Assembly (NCBI GenBank): GCA_002393575.1
Contig: DGSN01000059.1
Coordinates: forward strand, 1 to 64,000
Length of the DNA: 64,000 bases
Reading direction: 5' to 3'
DNA from: Prevotellaceae bacterium UBA4361
GTDB taxonomy: Bacteria > Bacteroidota > Bacteroidia > Bacteroidales > Bacteroidaceae
Both the position numbers and the translations under genes were made by a program. Positions within the stretch are counted from its first letter, which is position 1; every line of letters begins with the position of its first letter. The notes below the pieces were generated by a model. The model saw only the letters and a program-made list of their open reading frames with translations, made no database searches and was not told the DNA's origin. Below are positions 1 through 7,649 of the stretch, piece by piece.

Positions 1-1091
1 AAGCCACAGCAATTAGAGAATGCATATTCATCAATGTAAGTGACGGTATTTGGAATCGTCAGGGAGGTCAGGTTGCCACAACTCTTAAAGGCATATTTTC
101 CAATGCCTATCACTCTGTAGCCATTGGCTGAGGAAGGTATGTTGACCACACCCTCGTAGTCAGTAAACAAATAAGTTGGATCACCGAGATTATAAACAAC
201 ACTTTTATCTATTCCGCATGTCACTTCGCAGGTCTTGTTGGCTTTACTGACGATATTGTAGTAGATGGTAACACCATCAGCATTTGGGGCACTGAAATCG
301 TAAATCTCCTTTATATTGGTGAATCTATTCCAATCAGTTTTCGACTGGTATTGGCTCTTCGTGCCTTTGGGAACATACAGAGTAGTGTTTGAACAACCAT
401 CGAAAGCATTGCTTCCAGTTTGAAAAACATTCGTAATACAAGAAGTCAAATGGTATAAGCCACTGCAGCCTTGGAATGCAGACCCACCAATACTTGTGAC
501 GGAGCTTGGAATCGTGACGGAAGTTAAGCCACTGCATTCATAGAAAGTATTATATTCAATTTTTGACATGGAGTTAGGAATCGCAATGGAGGTCAATTTT
601 CTACAACGAGCGAAAGCATAAGAACCAATGCTTGTGACGTAATTTGGAATCTTCACATTGGTCAACTCTGAGCACCTATAGAATGCATAACCTCCAATGC
701 TTGTAACTGAGTTTGGAATCGTAACGGTGGTCAAACCTGTGCAATATTCGAATGCACCATATCCAATGGAAGTGACTGAAGTTGGAATCGACACGGAGGT
801 CAAATTTTTACAACACTTAAAAGCTAAACTACCAATGCCCGTCACTCTGTAGCCATTAGCTGAAGAAGGAATATAAACATCACCTGCGTAGGTATCATCG
901 GTATCTGTTAGTTCATAATCATTTTTATTAACAGGACTTGTCACTTCGCAGGTATTAGTACCAGTGATATTGTAATAGATAGTCTTGCCATTTGAAGTGG
1001 CCGTAAAGTCGTAGGCACTTGCATAGATGCTGGCACTCAGGGCGAGCATCACAAGCAGAAATCTCTGCCATAAGTTAGTTCTCTTTTTCAT
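1..1091 (-). CDS. BspA-like leucine-rich repeat surface protein (C-terminal part outside window)
   Basis: Reading the minus strand from the ATG at 1091 gives 363 codons with no stop before the window edge, so the C-terminal part is missing. A signal peptide (MKKRTNLWQRFLLVMLALSA, cleaved near ASA-YD) leads into a beta-rich segment and then repeats of about 23 residues of the form LTSVTIPNSVTSIGxYAFxxC, the LRR_5/BspA repeat. A second copy of the leading module (YYNI...CEVT...) follows at roughly residues 255-300 and is again followed by repeats, so the protein is modular. Proteins of this family are secreted or surface exposed and have been linked to adhesion in Prevotella and relatives. A possible TAnnTTTG promoter lies at 1155-1162. 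The family assignment is secure; the ligand is unknown. Confidence 0.85.
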   Translation of the reverse strand, partial: MKKRTNLWQRFLLVMLALSASIYASAYDFTATSNGKTIYYNITGTNTCEVTSPVNKNDYELTDTDDTYAGDVYIPSSANGYRVTGIGSLAFKCCKNLTSVSIPTSVTSIGYGAFEYCTGLTTVTIPNSVTSIGGYAFYRCSELTNVKIPNYVTSIGSYAFARCRKLTSIAIPNSMSKIEYNTFYECSGLTSVTIPSSVTSIGGSAFQGCSGLYHLTSCITNVFQTGSNAFDGCSNTTLYVPKGTKSQYQSKTDWNRFTNIKEIYDFSAPNADGVTIYYNIVSKANKTCEVTCGIDKSVVYNLGDPTYLFTDYEGVVNIPSSANGYRVIGIGKYAFKSCGNLTSLTIPNTVTYIDEYAFSNCCG

Positions 1092-1276
1092 AATATTTCA
1101 GTTGTATTAGTTAATAAATAGATGATAATTCGTTCTCATGACTCGATGAATATGCAAAACTACAAAAAAAAAGGAAATCAACAACGTTTTCTCAAAAAAA
1201 ACTTCATTCCCCGTCGTCATTGGCAAAAAATAAAGGGGATTCACAAAAAAAAACAATGAGGACCAACTCGCTCAAT

Positions 1277-1364
1277 TCCCCAATCGCGCAACAGTTAGTC
1301 CCCAATCGCGTAATCGTCAGTCCCCAATCGCGTAACCGTCAATCCCCAATCGATTTTCGAGTAC
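1277..1364 (+). repeat. 22-nt tandem array A
   Basis: Four head-to-tail units of exactly 22 nt start at 1277, 1299, 1321 and 1343. Each begins TCCCCAATCG; three continue with CGyAA and seven variable bases, and the last diverges to ATTTTCGAG. The array sits in the 469-bp divergent spacer between the BspA-like gene and nhaA. There are no unique spacers, so it is not CRISPR. The rest of the spacer is A/T-rich with short TTCATT words and no ORF. Confidence 0.85.
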
Positions 1365-1505
1365 AGTTCCCATCTTGTTTTTAGGGCTATACCTTATTAT
1401 ATAAATAGCTTGCACTGAGCAAAAGTTATTCATTTTTCATCATTCATTTCCAAAGGCTTTTTTCATTTTTCGTCCCTCATTCTTCATTTAAAAGTCAAGT
1501 TTTCG

Positions 1506-1513
1506 TAACTTTG
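1506..1513 (+). promoter_or_regulatory. Putative -7 box (TAACTTTG) for nhaA
   Basis: TAACTTTG matches the Bacteroidetes -7 consensus TAnnTTTG and lies about 50 nt before the nhaA ATG. No clear -33 TTG is seen at the usual spacing, so strength is uncertain. Confidence 0.5.
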
Positions 1514-1560
1514 CAAAGATTTTCGCGATTTTTGTAGAATTGAAACATAATAAGTTAGAC

Positions 1561-2994
1561 ATGAAATTGATTCCTATTTACAAATGGACGAAAGGTGTCC
1601 GTGCCTTCAACCAGCGCAATAAGCGTTTTATGGAACAGCCTTGGGCGTCTGGAGTTCTACTTTTGGCTTGCGTCATCGTAGCCATGCTCCTTGCCAACCT
1701 TCCTTTCACGAAAGAACTCTATCGCGGTTTTCTGGAAACGTCACTGTCGATGTCGATTCAAAGTCCTCTTGACCCAGAAACAGGTTTGAGGGCTATCGAC
1801 TGGGTGTTCCCAAAGGACATGACGGTTGAAAAATTCATCAACGACATCCTGATGGTGATTTTCTTCTTCACAGTCGGATTGGAAATCAAGCGCGAGGTGG
1901 TGTGTGGCGAGCTGTCGAGTGTGAAAAAGGCGATGTTGCCTGTGATAGCAGCTGCTGGAGGAATGGCGATGCCAGCCATCATCTATGTTCTCTTCAATCA
2001 TGGTACGGCTGCCGTGAGCGGATGGGGAATTCCAACTGCCACGGACATTGCCTTTGCTGTCGGCATCTTGTCGATTTTGGGTGACAAAGTGCCGATTTCG
2101 CTCAAGATATTCCTTACGGCTTTAGCAATTGCCGACGACCTCGGAGCCATCCTTGTGGTGGCCATCTTCTATGGAGGCAACATCAATCTTGGACTTCTCT
2201 CCATTGCCGTGGTGCTCATCGTGCTGCTGGTATTCATGGGGCAACTTGGCGAGAAACGCCCTGCTTTCTATCTCATCCCAGCCATTGCTATTTGGTTTTT
2301 GTTCTACTATTCAGGTATCCACAGCACGATGTCGGGAGTGGTGATGGCTTTTCTCATTCCTATGAAACCGCGCTTCTCTCATGCCTATTTCCATCGCCGA
2401 TCTTACGAATATGAGCGGAGAATCATGGAATATGACGAGATTGATGACGAGGAAGGTTTCCCTAATGGCCCACAACGCCATTGCCTGCGTCGCATCAGCA
2501 ACATTTCGAACCAGTCTGTGGGTTTGAGTTATCGCCTTGAGCACTGTCTCAGTCCGTGGGTGAATTTCCTCATCATGCCTATCTTTGCCATAGCCAATGC
2601 TGGTGTAGAGATTCCTGATTTGAGCTACTTCAACATTTTCCAGTATAATCCAGAAATGGGTTCTGCGAGCATGGGTGTGTTCTTCGGATTGCTACTTGGA
2701 AAGCCTATCGGCATCACCTTGGCGTCGTTCATTGCTATCAAGATGAAGGTGGGCGAAATGCCATCCAATTCGAGTTGGAAGATGCTGTTTGCTGTGGCAT
2801 GCCTTGGAGGTATAGGCTTCACAATGAGTATATTTGTCGATACCTTGTCTTTCGGTGAACTTGCTCCTGAAATGACGCACCATCTGCGCTCTTTGGGAAA
2901 GATTGCCGTCCTCACGGGTTCTCTCAGTGCTGGCGTGCTTGGAAGTCTGCTTATCAGCATGTTCAGCAAGGTTAAGAGAGAGGTTGAGTGTTGA
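1561..2994 (+). CDS. nhaA: Na+/H+ antiporter NhaA
   Basis: Inner-membrane antiporter that exports Na+ in exchange for H+. The 477-residue product has about a dozen hydrophobic segments and the family hallmarks: the PTATDIAFAVGIL segment and the ALAIADDLGAI motif, whose paired Asp residues are the transport site (D163/D164 in E. coli). A long charged loop (YEYERRIMEYDEIDDEEG) is inserted in the middle, making the protein larger than E. coli NhaA (388 aa). An in-frame TTG at 1540 could add seven residues; I prefer the ATG at 1561. The last codons (GAG TGT TGA) lie in a 7-bp tandem repeat. Transcribed away from the BspA-like gene, apparently alone. Confidence 0.93.
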   Translation: MKLIPIYKWTKGVRAFNQRNKRFMEQPWASGVLLLACVIVAMLLANLPFTKELYRGFLETSLSMSIQSPLDPETGLRAIDWVFPKDMTVEKFINDILMVIFFFTVGLEIKREVVCGELSSVKKAMLPVIAAAGGMAMPAIIYVLFNHGTAAVSGWGIPTATDIAFAVGILSILGDKVPISLKIFLTALAIADDLGAILVVAIFYGGNINLGLLSIAVVLIVLLVFMGQLGEKRPAFYLIPAIAIWFLFYYSGIHSTMSGVVMAFLIPMKPRFSHAYFHRRSYEYERRIMEYDEIDDEEGFPNGPQRHCLRRISNISNQSVGLSYRLEHCLSPWVNFLIMPIFAIANAGVEIPDLSYFNIFQYNPEMGSASMGVFFGLLLGKPIGITLASFIAIKMKVGEMPSNSSWKMLFAVACLGGIGFTMSIFVDTLSFGELAPEMTHHLRSLGKIAVLTGSLSAGVLGSLLISMFSKVKREVEC

Positions 2995-3011
2995 GTGTTG
3001 AGTGTTGAGTG
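2984..3011 (+). repeat. 7-bp tandem repeat TTGAGTG x4 overlapping the nhaA stop
   Basis: Four perfect copies of TTGAGTG run from within the last codons of nhaA into the spacer. Gain or loss of a copy would change the reading frame only at the extreme C-terminus. A GTGAAGAGTGAAGAG-type dispersed repeat and TTAAACGTTAAAC words follow to about 3060. Confidence 0.8.
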
Positions 3012-3127
3012 TGAAGAGTGAAGAGTAACGTCGTTAAACGTTAAACTTTAAACGTTAAACATTATCACAAAAAAGTTAAAAAAGACATGTTTTTTCTGAA
3101 ATATGTTATTTAACATAAGTTTTAGGG

Positions 3128-3158
3128 TTGGAGATTGTACTAAAAGGGATTATCTTTG
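3128..3158 (+). promoter_or_regulatory. Bacteroidetes-type promoter for candidate RNA 1
   Basis: TTG at 3128-3130, 20 bp, then TATCTTTG at 3151-3158. This is a full match to the phylum consensus in both boxes and spacing. Predicted start of transcription is near 3164. Confidence 0.65.
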
Positions 3159-3164
3159 CACTCG

Positions 3165-3251
3165 TTATCCTGAAAACAATCTTTTTACCTTAAAAACTAA
3201 TACCTATCAAAAAGTAAAAGGAGTGCTTCTCTGTGAAGAGAGGCACTTTTT
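3165..3251 (+). ncRNA. Candidate small RNA or attenuated leader, about 87 nt
   Basis: A strong promoter is followed by about 57 nt of A-rich, ORF-free sequence and then an intrinsic terminator: an 11-bp stem (3222-3232 with 3237-3247, one G-T pair), a GTGA tetraloop and a run of five T ending at 3251. The next gene starts 45 bp further on, so this is either an independent sRNA or a leader whose terminator controls the esterase gene at 3296. I do not recognise an Rfam family. Confidence 0.5.
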
Positions 3252-3295
3252 GGTTCTTAATCATCTATAGTTCTATTTACAAATAAACAAAATAT

Positions 3296-3877
3296 ATGAA
3301 ACTAATTTACTTTCATGGATTTGCTTCGTCGGGTGCAAGCGGAACGGTGGAAAACTTACGACGCGAACTACCCGATGCTGAAATCATTGCTCCCGACATA
3401 CCTGTAGATCCTGTTGAGGCTCTACCTTTCTTGAAACAGTTTGTGCAGGACGAACAGCCTGACATCATTGTCGGAACCAGCATGGGTGGTATGTATGCTC
3501 ACCAGATGCATGGCTTTGTACGTATCTGTGTCAATCCAGCCCTTAATATGTCCACGATGAGCAAGGTGCTGAAAACTGGTACATATAAATTCCTGAATGG
3601 ACGCAAGGACAACCAAAAGGAATTCAGGATTACAAAGGAAATTATCCAGCACTTCAACCAAATGGAGCGACAGCAATTCAAAGGACTTACGGAGGAGGAC
3701 AAAGCTAATTGCTACGGACTTTTTGGCATTCATGACACAACGGTGAATACCTACGATTTGTTCCACAAGCACTACCCTCATGTGAGTCGATTCGATGGGG
3801 AGCACCGTTTGAATGACAAGGTACTGAAGAAAACGGTGATTCCTCTGATACTTGAATTGACACAAAAGCAAAAGTGA
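3296..3877 (+). CDS. YqiA/YcfP-type alpha/beta-hydrolase esterase
   Basis: A 193-residue single-domain alpha/beta hydrolase of the YqiA/UPF0227 type, predicted cytoplasmic (no signal peptide). It opens with the strand and oxyanion loop MKLIYFHGFASSG, has the nucleophile elbow GTSMGG (Ser62), an acid-loop candidate in GIHDTTVNTYD and a late His in GEHRLND, completing a plausible Ser-Asp-His triad. E. coli YqiA has short-chain esterase activity; the physiological substrate is unknown. Start is the only sensible ATG and lies 45 bp after the terminator of the candidate leader RNA. A repeat-filled spacer follows, so it appears monocistronic. Confidence 0.85.
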   Translation: MKLIYFHGFASSGASGTVENLRRELPDAEIIAPDIPVDPVEALPFLKQFVQDEQPDIIVGTSMGGMYAHQMHGFVRICVNPALNMSTMSKVLKTGTYKFLNGRKDNQKEFRITKEIIQHFNQMERQQFKGLTEEDKANCYGLFGIHDTTVNTYDLFHKHYPHVSRFDGEHRLNDKVLKKTVIPLILELTQKQK

Positions 3878-4023
3878 TATCAAACCGCAAATGACACAGA
3901 TGCACACAGATAATAATAGAAAACATCGGCTGCGCCTTGATTGAAATGATTAAAATGATTTTTGGACATCAGAATAATCAGAACAATTAGATGAATCCAG
4001 CACGACAGTGCGATGTTTTAAAA

Positions 4024-4168
4024 AAACCACGAATTGCACGAATTAAACGAATTTATTTTAATTATTTAATCTAATTGCACGAATAAAAAATGCAAGTATT
4101 TTTTTAATTAGAGAAATTCGATAAAAATAAATACTGAAGGTTCGTTTAATTCGTGAAATTCGTGGTTT
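4024..4168. repeat. 145-bp palindromic element, copy 1
   Basis: The ends are 28-bp inverted arms (4024-4051 and 4141-4168) that match at 27 of 28 positions and begin AAACCACGAATT. The core is A/T-rich and includes ATTAGAGAAATT. The same arms and core recur at 7361-7509. It lies in the 323-bp spacer between convergent genes; the remainder of that spacer (3878-4023) shows no gene. Confidence 0.85.
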
Positions 4169-4200
4169 ATTTAACTCTCAGAGTTTTTCATTAAAAAATT

Positions 4201-5619
4201 TCATTTCTTTGTTAGTTCGGCTTTCATGGTGTCATTACCAGGATACCCTATGAATTTGTTTTGCACCTTTCCTTCCTGGTTGACAATCACGTATGTAGGA
4301 ATGCCCTGCGAGTCGAATTGCTTGAGAAGTGTTTCCCATTGCTCCTTCGTCACGTAGTAATGGTCACCGTGTATGTCAGGAATCATATTGTTCCATGTGC
4401 CTTTAGGTGAAGATGGGCCCGTAATGTAGATGAAAGCCACTTTGCCCCAAAGTTCCTCTTTTACGGGCTGGATGGTTTTCATGGCTGCACGGCATGGACC
4501 GCACCACGTGGCCCAGAAATCCACTAATACGGGTTTGCCCTTGTATGGTGTGACGAGTGACTTGAAGACATCTTCCCCTTTCAGGTCGGGTGAGATGGAC
4601 TTGATGGTAAAGTCAGTGCTATTTTTATTTCTTTCGATTTTTGCCTTCAGTTCGTCGTTGGCTTTCACAATGGTTTGTGCATACTCAGGTGTTTGGGTCT
4701 TCACGCTGTCTATTTGTGCATCGGTGAGAGGAACAAACTCTTGGTTGATAGAGGAATAGAACTTCTGTGCCAAGACCAATTTCTCGTATCCTTCAGGCAA
4801 TCCAAACTGATGCTTCATGGTTTTTCCCATCTCTTCGGTATAAGGAGCGAGCATGTTGCCGAAGGGACTGTAGAATGCCGCATTGCGCACGAAAGGGTCT
4901 TCTTTCACATAGTCGGAAAAGTAGTCTGTGGGCATATCCCATTGCCCTTGTTGTTGGTTGGCATAGTTGAGGATGGCAGTACCGCTCGACAACATCATAC
5001 CCAAATAGATGCGGGCCACGGTCTTTTCGTACTCCTTGTAGGCATCGCAATAGTCACGAGCATCTATCTGTGCTGCGTATGCATTGTAATGATTGGTGAG
5101 AATTTGCTTCACATCGTTGAGGTTCTTTCCTTTGAATGTGTTCAGGCCGGGGCCATTGAGAAAGCGGAATGTTCTTATACCTTGAATGGAATCGGGAGCA
5201 TTGGCAATGTCGTTGTTGAAATCGCTGACTGCTCCAGAGAACAACCATGCACGTTTCTTAGGATGGTTGAGCAGAGATGCGTCAAAGATAACGGAAGTAG
5301 TTTCACCGGGAATGACAATGGCTGAGGCATGTTGATTTGAAACGGAAATGTTTACCATGATGGAGCTACCTGGATTGAATTGCAAATCAAATTCACCATT
5401 TGCATTGAGAATAGCGTGTTTGGTTTCCAATTCACCTAAAAGTGGTCGGTAGGCAATAACGACGGTATCGGAAATGGATGACTCACTTTTTTTGACTATG
5501 CCGTGGATTGTTATTGTTTCGTTGCTGAACTTAATCGGAGGAAGTTGCTTCAGTTTCCCCTTTGCACTGACACTGAGAGCGCAAAGAAAAGTGATGGAAA
5601 GTAGAAATAGTTTTTTCAT
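4201..5619 (-). CDS. Secreted TlpA-like thioredoxin-fold protein (CGPC)
   Basis: 472 residues with signal peptide MKKLFLLSITFLCALSVSA. Residues about 30-110 form a beta-rich DUF4369-like domain, then comes a long mostly helical middle, and from about 360 a thioredoxin fold with VDFWATWCGPCRAAMK (CXXC near 373-376) and the cis-Pro loop QGIPTY. Proteins with this layout act in the periplasm as thiol:disulfide reductases or oxidases; Bacteroidetes carry many paralogues and substrates are rarely known. No lipobox Cys, so it is probably soluble or anchored by its signal only. Start ATG at 5619. Separated by 130 bp from the ABC gene upstream on the same strand, so co-transcription is possible but unproven. 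Confidence 0.85.
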   Translation of the reverse strand: MKKLFLLSITFLCALSVSAKGKLKQLPPIKFSNETITIHGIVKKSESSISDTVVIAYRPLLGELETKHAILNANGEFDLQFNPGSSIMVNISVSNQHASAIVIPGETTSVIFDASLLNHPKKRAWLFSGAVSDFNNDIANAPDSIQGIRTFRFLNGPGLNTFKGKNLNDVKQILTNHYNAYAAQIDARDYCDAYKEYEKTVARIYLGMMLSSGTAILNYANQQQGQWDMPTDYFSDYVKEDPFVRNAAFYSPFGNMLAPYTEEMGKTMKHQFGLPEGYEKLVLAQKFYSSINQEFVPLTDAQIDSVKTQTPEYAQTIVKANDELKAKIERNKNSTDFTIKSISPDLKGEDVFKSLVTPYKGKPVLVDFWATWCGPCRAAMKTIQPVKEELWGKVAFIYITGPSSPKGTWNNMIPDIHGDHYYVTKEQWETLLKQFDSQGIPTYVIVNQEGKVQNKFIGYPGNDTMKAELTKK

Positions 5620-5749
5620 GTTATGCTAATCTTTTATCTATAATTTGGTGCGATTGTAATCCACTCATTTATATCTTTTCAACCATGAATTGGCTACGCT
5701 GAGCTTTGAGGTTTGCAGTTGAGAATAATCCCAACTTATTGTTTTATCA

Positions 5750-7288
5750 TTACTTCATTTTACGAAGAAAAACTCGGTGGTCGATATTGTTTGGAAGTTC
5801 GGACTCGTAGTGAGTGACCATGATGAGTGTCTTGTTAGTGCGTTTGCAAAATGTTTCTATGATGTCCTTCACCATGCGTCGGTTCTTCAAATCGAGCCCG
5901 TGAAGTGGTTCGTCGAGAATTAGCAAGGATGGGTCTTTCACGAAGGCACGGGCAAGAAGAACGAGTCGTTGCTCTCCACTCGATAATTTCAGGAAGGTGG
6001 TGTTGCGGTATTTCAGAATGCCGAAGATGTCCATCCAAAACTCACAAATGCTCATTTGCTCAGGCTTTGGCCGCATATAAAGCCCAACGGAGTCGGACAG
6101 CCCAGATGCAACAATTTCGATGGCTGGAATATCCTTCATGTAGGCTCGGTGCATTTCGGGAGAGATAGACCCGATATACTTCTTGATGTCCCAGATGCTT
6201 TCACCCGTTCCACGTTGATGCCCGAAGAGAATGATGTTGTTGGCGTAAGCCTGTGGATTGTCGGCACAAACAATGCTCAGTAAGGTGGATTTGCCTGCAC
6301 CGTTCTCTCCGCTCAGAGCCCAATGCTCACCGTTCATCACGGTGAAATTCAAGTCCTTCAGAATCGTTCGCTCTCCATATTTGATGTTGACATTCTTGAA
6401 GTCAATCACATGCTGAGTGCCAGGTTCCGCTTGCGTGTTCGTCTCTGGGTTCAGTGGGAGTTGGAGAATACGCTGCATCTTCTCATCAGAAAGCACTTGA
6501 GTAGGCATGGGTTCCTGTCGAGAGAGCCATTCCGACAAACTCACTTTAGGGAGCATTTCCATCTCTTTCATTTCCACAACGTGGGTAATGAAATCAGGAA
6601 TATCATCAGTTTTTGACAGAACGAGAATCACTTGCAGATGCACGTCCGAAGTCAGCAATTTCAACAAGTCGTAAAGCTGTTGGCGGGCATTCACATCAAG
6701 TCCAATGAACGGATTGTCCATGATGAGCACACGCGGATTGGTAAGTAGCGTCTTGGTCAGCTGGAATTTTCTCAATTCGCCACTCGACAATAAGATTATG
6801 CGCTTGTCGAGCAGTTCGTCAAGATGGAACAATCTGTAAAGCATTTCCTGCAGGGCTGCACGTTCCTCATTGATGGCACGTCGGTCTTCATCCGTCAGCA
6901 TCAGTTCGTTCTTCAGACCGTTCTCAGCCAAAGCAATGGCATCCTCAAGAAGTTCCTGCACCGTGGGCGTATCATCAATATCGTGTTGGTTCCATCGCTG
7001 CTGATAATAGTAAGTGCTGTCGCTGGTGCCGTAAGAATCACGAAACTGGATGTGCTTGATGTTGTCACTCACCATTTTCGCCTTGCTCGGACTGAAGTCG
7101 TACTCCACGTGTGTCATCAAGATGGGATGCTTCTCCGTGAGAATATCTATCAACATCGATTTTCCTGAACCGTTTTCACCAACGATAGCAATGCTCTCAC
7201 CAGCCATGATGTCCAGATTGATGGGATTCTTAAGCCTATAAGAAGGATGACGTGCTACGCCATTCTTGATGGAAATGATTTTTTGCAC
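5750..7288 (-). CDS. Twin-ABC ATPase, ModF/PhrA-like
   Basis: 512 residues with two complete ABC ATPase domains and no membrane segment. Domain 1: Walker A GENGSGKS at 37-44, signature LSSGELRKF near 167, Walker B RVLIMDNPF. Domain 2: Walker A GENGAGKST near 330, signature LSSGEQRL near 450, Walker B LLILDEPLHGLD. This tandem layout is that of ModF (PhrA), an ATPase of unclear function found beside molybdate transport in enterobacteria; no molybdate genes are present here. The start is a GTG: no in-frame ATG lies close upstream, and the chosen start places the first strand (IISIKNG) as in other family members. Confidence 0.8.
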   Translation of the reverse strand: MQKIISIKNGVARHPSYRLKNPINLDIMAGESIAIVGENGSGKSMLIDILTEKHPILMTHVEYDFSPSKAKMVSDNIKHIQFRDSYGTSDSTYYYQQRWNQHDIDDTPTVQELLEDAIALAENGLKNELMLTDEDRRAINEERAALQEMLYRLFHLDELLDKRIILLSSGELRKFQLTKTLLTNPRVLIMDNPFIGLDVNARQQLYDLLKLLTSDVHLQVILVLSKTDDIPDFITHVVEMKEMEMLPKVSLSEWLSRQEPMPTQVLSDEKMQRILQLPLNPETNTQAEPGTQHVIDFKNVNIKYGERTILKDLNFTVMNGEHWALSGENGAGKSTLLSIVCADNPQAYANNIILFGHQRGTGESIWDIKKYIGSISPEMHRAYMKDIPAIEIVASGLSDSVGLYMRPKPEQMSICEFWMDIFGILKYRNTTFLKLSSGEQRLVLLARAFVKDPSLLILDEPLHGLDLKNRRMVKDIIETFCKRTNKTLIMVTHYESELPNNIDHRVFLRKMK

Positions 7289-7360
7289 AGTTTTTGAATG
7301 TTTTGATATAGTTACTGAGTAATCGTCAAAAAGAAGTTGGTGCGATTTTATTAAGGAAAG

Positions 7361-7509
7361 AAACCACGAATTGCACGAATTATCACTAATTATTCTTAAA
7401 CTATTATTCGACCAAATTTCACGAACAAAAATGCTTGCATTTTTAAAATTAGAGAAATTAGATAAAATTTATGACTGAAAATTCGTTTAATTCGAGTAAT
7501 TCGTGGTTT
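7361..7509. repeat. 149-bp palindromic element, copy 2
   Basis: Outer arms 7361-7382 and 7488-7509 are inverted copies of 22 bp with two mismatches and the same AAACCACGAATT end as the element at 4024-4168. The core shares ATTAGAGAAATTnGATAAAA with copy 1. The two are therefore members of one family. It occupies much of the 361-bp spacer before the FadL-like gene's terminator. Confidence 0.85.
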
Positions 7510-7577
7510 TTTCCTAAATAAAACATGTCGTTTATACCAAGTTATTATTTCATTGTTCCTTATGGTAAAACAATCAA

Positions 7578-7625
7578 CAAAAAAATAAAAACAGGGCATG
7601 ACAGCAACTTATGCACCATCATGCC
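7578..7625 (-). terminator. Intrinsic terminator of the FadL-like gene
   Basis: On the minus strand GGCATGA (7625-7619) pairs perfectly with TCATGCC (7601-7595), followed by CTG and a T-rich tract (7593-7578). It begins 25 bp after the stop codon. Confidence 0.65.
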
Positions 7626-7649
7626 ACCGTATAGTTAAAGTTTAGATGT

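Noticed and set aside
1277..1364. Possible CRISPR array
   Set aside because: Units are contiguous with no unique spacers, 22 nt long, and no cas genes are in the window.
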